A stretch of DNA of 43,311 nucleotides from Bacillota bacterium (GTDB lineage Bacteria > Bacillota > Dethiobacteria > DTU022 > UBA8154): assembly GCA_012839215.1 (NCBI GenBank), contig DUNV01000009.1, positions 1-43,311 on the forward strand, read 5' to 3'. Below the pieces are notes generated by a model that made no database searches, was not told the origin of the DNA, and saw only the letters and a list, made by a program, of their open reading frames with translations. Positions 41,297 to 43,311 of the stretch are shown here, piece after piece; position 1 is the first letter of the stretch; each line of letters starts with the position of its first letter. A program made the position numbers and the translations under genes.

Positions 41297-41392
41297 TTAA
41301 GTACTGCTTTTGGACGCGATTGCGCTGCAGATCACGTACATAGCCCCGATGAGTACATACATCCAAATAACCCCGCAGAAAATTGATGGCAT
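41297..41392 (-). CDS. 31-residue hydrophobic protein, probable symporter small accessory protein
   Basis: ATG 41392 follows AAGGAGGA, and the frame ends at TAA 41297-41299, 80 bp before the symporter start. The product (MPSIFCGVIWMYVLIGAMYV, then ICSAIASKSST) has one transmembrane segment of about 23 residues and a short basic tail. Tiny single-helix proteins encoded directly upstream of SSS-family genes are a known pattern (for example MetS-type subunits and proteins annotated as symporter small accessory protein). I did not find a sequence match by memory. Support is the ribosome site, hydrophobicity and position. Confidence 0.6.
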   Translation of the reverse strand: MPSIFCGVIWMYVLIGAMYVICSAIASKSST

Positions 41393-41484
41393 GCTACAAT
41401 TCCTCCTTAATAATAATATTTTGCATGACCCTGCCTTCTGTAAAATCCCCCCCTTCCCGGGCTAAATAAAACCAGGCGCCGATC

Positions 41485-41592
41485 TCACGCGCGCCCATAA
41501 ACTATTTTCATAATCTTCTGCACATTTTTCTGCAAACCTGCCCCCTTTATTAAGTTGCCAACCAGAATCACTTTGGCATTACTGCCCACCAT
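41485..41592 (-). CDS. Possible 35-residue small protein or leader peptide
   Basis: ATG 41592 follows AAAGGAGGG four bases upstream, one of the best ribosome sites in the window. The product begins MVGSNAKVILVGNLIKG and ends basic (MKIVYGRA), with no transmembrane helix. A hairpin TTTGAAG/CTTCAAA (41603-41623) sits directly before it, and its 3' arm touches the ribosome site. It could be a regulated small protein or a leader peptide for the symporter transcript. No family is recognised, and a chance frame is possible. Confidence 0.4.
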   Translation of the reverse strand: MVGSNAKVILVGNLIKGAGLQKNVQKIMKIVYGRA

Positions 41593-41602
41593 GTTTCCCT
41601 CC

Positions 41603-41623
41603 TTTGAAGTTCCCCCCTTCAAA
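41603..41623 (-). promoter_or_regulatory. Hairpin overlapping the ribosome site of the small ORF
   Basis: TTTGAAG and CTTCAAA form a 7-bp stem around a G-rich loop. On the minus strand the 3' arm runs into AAAGGAGGG. Such placement could let folding mask or expose the ribosome site. Confidence 0.4.
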
Positions 41624-41718
41624 ACTTTGGAAACATTAAATATCTATATCTGGACCATGATCCAAGTGTAACAAAAAGATGCAAATTCCAGTACCAAATT
41701 CGTTTGTATAAAAATTAT

Positions 41719-43311
41719 CACTATCGTTGCATAAACTGAAAATCAATTTGTCAAGTGGTGAAATACTAAGCAATTAAACGAAATAACCAGGAAAATAGTT
41801 TAAACAGCCATATAAACCTTGCATGATAAAGAAAACTCCTTTATAATAGAGATACATGGTAGTCCTTGCCATAATCCCTAAAATAAAGGAGATCGATATG
41901 CAAGGCAAGGATACTATAAAATCCACATTTGTTCAACTGTTTGAACCAATATTTTCAAAGAATTTTCACAAACTGCTTCAAAAACTGGAGGTTGATAAAT
42001 ACGTCAAAAAGCTAACGGCCTGTAAATTCGTTGTTTTAATGATCTTTGCCCAACTTGAACAGCTAACATGTTTAAGGGAAATCAGCAGCAGCTTTCATAA
42101 CAATGAATTCAGCAATGCCATTAAACTTGAATCCATCAGCTATTCGCAGATTTCCCGTAAACTACGCAGCTTGACCCTGAAAACAGTTCAGTACTTATTC
42201 CAGGATCTAGTCCGGCAAACAGGCAAGCAGACAGGATTTAAGCCGATAAGGGAAAGACTTGGCCGTCTTTATTTGATCGATTCCTCAACAATCAGTCTTT
42301 GCTTAACCAGATACCACTGGGCCAGTTTTAGAAAGACCAAAGCCGGCATTAAATTACACCTGAGGTTAAGATTGTTTGATCAAGGGGTCCTCCCCGATGC
42401 TGCAACCATCACCCCCGCCAAAAAGGCGGACAAAACCCAAATGGATGACCTGATTGTTGAAGAAGCAGGCGCCTTTAATGTTTTTGACCGGGGTTACATT
42501 GATTACCAGAAATTTGATGATTACTGTGAAAAAGGGATACTGTTTGCCAGCCGCCTAAAGAAAAATGCCCTGGTAGAGGTAATCAAGGAACTAGCCCCCG
42601 GTAGGATGATTAAACGGGACAGCATTGTTATACTGGGCAAAGACGGACTTACAAGGATGCACCACCCCCTTAGAATCATCGAAACAACGGATACTGAAGG
42701 TAACCCGGTCGTTATCCTTAGCAACAACTTTACACTAACTGCTAAGGAGATAGGCGACATCTACCGTTACCGTTGGCAGATCGAACTTTTTTTCAAATGG
42801 ATTAAACAGCATCTGCATGTTAAACACTTCTATGGATTAAGCCAACAAGCGGTAGAGATGCAACTCTACGTTGCCCTCATTACCTACTGTTTGCTAAAGC
42901 TGATCCAGTTAAAAACGGGTTACAAAGGGCCGTTACTACAAATCCAAAGACTGCTCAACACCTGTCTGTATGAACCTTTTTCTTGCTTCGTCCGTAAGCT
43001 TTACCGCAGGGCTAAACGCACTTCCCAAGGCCGGCGGAAAGTAGACCATGAAAGGATATATCAAGAAACCTTAAGGCAGGTGATGGCAGGCGAAGCAGAT
43101 CATTTAGATGATCTAACCTATGATCCAGTAATACTCTAAAACAAACACTGATGTTAAAATGTGGAAAGGGCTACCTTTAAGAGATTGCTCCTTTGACCAC
43201 ATGGGGGAAAGTAAACTGTAATAATATGCCATATATGGGGTATAAAGGGTAACCCATTATTTGGAATGCCATGGTTTGACAGGGGCCTAAAATTTTAATG
43301 CAACGCTACTG
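41719..43311 (+). mobile_element. IS4-family insertion sequence reaching the right edge
   Basis: Left end CACTATCGTTGCATAAA (from 41719) and the reverse complement of the right end, CAGTAGCGTTGCATTAA (ending at 43311), match at 14 of 17 positions. They enclose a single transposase gene. The span of 1593 bp is normal for IS4-family elements. The right flank lies outside the window, so the target duplication cannot be checked, and the end may be a few bases further. It is inserted about 125 bp upstream of the first small ORF of the symporter run. Confidence 0.8.
41898..43139 (+). CDS. IS4-family transposase
   Basis: 413 residues with an N-terminal DUF4372-like region (about 10-100) and a DDE domain: Asp128 in LYLIDSSTI, Asp197 in VFDRGYIDY, and Glu296 in the Y(2)R(3)E(6)K signature (Tyr289, Arg292, Glu296, Lys303). 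All catalytic residues are present and the frame is intact, so the element may be active. ATG 41898 follows AAAGGAGA; the frame extends upstream to 41856 without a better site. A poor SigA-type promoter may lie in the left end. Confidence 0.95.
   Translation: MQGKDTIKSTFVQLFEPIFSKNFHKLLQKLEVDKYVKKLTACKFVVLMIFAQLEQLTCLREISSSFHNNEFSNAIKLESISYSQISRKLRSLTLKTVQYLFQDLVRQTGKQTGFKPIRERLGRLYLIDSSTISLCLTRYHWASFRKTKAGIKLHLRLRLFDQGVLPDAATITPAKKADKTQMDDLIVEEAGAFNVFDRGYIDYQKFDDYCEKGILFASRLKKNALVEVIKELAPGRMIKRDSIVILGKDGLTRMHHPLRIIETTDTEGNPVVILSNNFTLTAKEIGDIYRYRWQIELFFKWIKQHLHVKHFYGLSQQAVEMQLYVALITYCLLKLIQLKTGYKGPLLQIQRLLNTCLYEPFSCFVRKLYRRAKRTSQGRRKVDHERIYQETLRQVMAGEADHLDDLTYDPVIL

Noticed and set aside
41749-41754. 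Outward-facing TTGACA in the IS left end as a promoter for the symporter run
   Set aside because: No acceptable -10 element lies 16-18 bp downstream on the minus strand.
1-43311. CRISPR array, prophage or integrative element
   Set aside because: No regularly spaced repeats, integrase, phage structural or Cas genes were seen. The only mobile gene is the IS4-family transposase.

Overview
The window reads as a chromosomal piece of a spore-forming, flagellated, low-to-mid-GC Clostridia-type Firmicute. Supporting genes are a Spo0E-like phosphatase, a SipL-type spore-coat protein, Veg, a DpaB-like protein, flgM-flgN-flgK, a SAM-I riboswitch upstream of metK, strong GGAGG ribosome sites, and frequent GTG/TTG starts. 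Homocysteine synthesis by the COG1900 / NIL-ferredoxin / COG2122 route and a fused molybdenum hydroxylase fit an anaerobe. I cannot place it to genus from sequence alone.

Layout. 1-2.5 kb: flgM-flgN-flgK (flgK runs off the left edge) and gap. 2.6-5.6 kb: dapB, an orphan DpaB-like gene, an alpha/beta hydrolase and a small YdcZ-type membrane protein, with four copies of a short GGTGCC/GGCACC palindrome between them. 5.6-9.1 kb: a minus-strand run of radical SAM protein, unknown membrane-anchored protein, csaB and bifunctional nuclease. 9.2-14.7 kb: pcm, the three-gene homocysteine set, queT between two near-identical 96-bp hairpin repeats, and sipL. 14.7-24.9 kb: mainly housekeeping genes (veg, ykuK, rsmA, rhomboid protease, comF, spo0E-like, recD2, riboswitch-metK, fabZ, beta-CASP hydrolase). 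24.9-32.5 kb: an orphan metal-binding lipoprotein divergent from a UPF0173 hydrolase, tRNA-Thr(CGT), an exported RutB-like amidase, a two-gene permease with a frameshift, cbpM-dnaJ, a HD-GYP protein and a thiamine-binding-like protein.

32.5-41.7 kb is the most unusual part. A minus-strand series runs: two tiny ORFs, a sodium:solute symporter, an internally repeated membrane protein of no recognised family, a nitrilase, a fused [2Fe-2S]/molybdopterin aldehyde-oxidoreductase-type enzyme, a DsrC/TusE-like protein with one C-terminal cysteine, and a TIGR01977-type cysteine desulfurase. I read the upper half as uptake plus hydrolysis of an unknown (perhaps nitrile) substrate. The lower half suggests a molybdenum hydroxylase with its own sulfur (or selenium) supply. 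An IS4-family element (41719 to the last base) closes the window.

Caveats: functions come from motif recognition without database searches. Starts were moved from the longest frame wherever a ribosome site supported it. Promoters and hairpins were found by eye.
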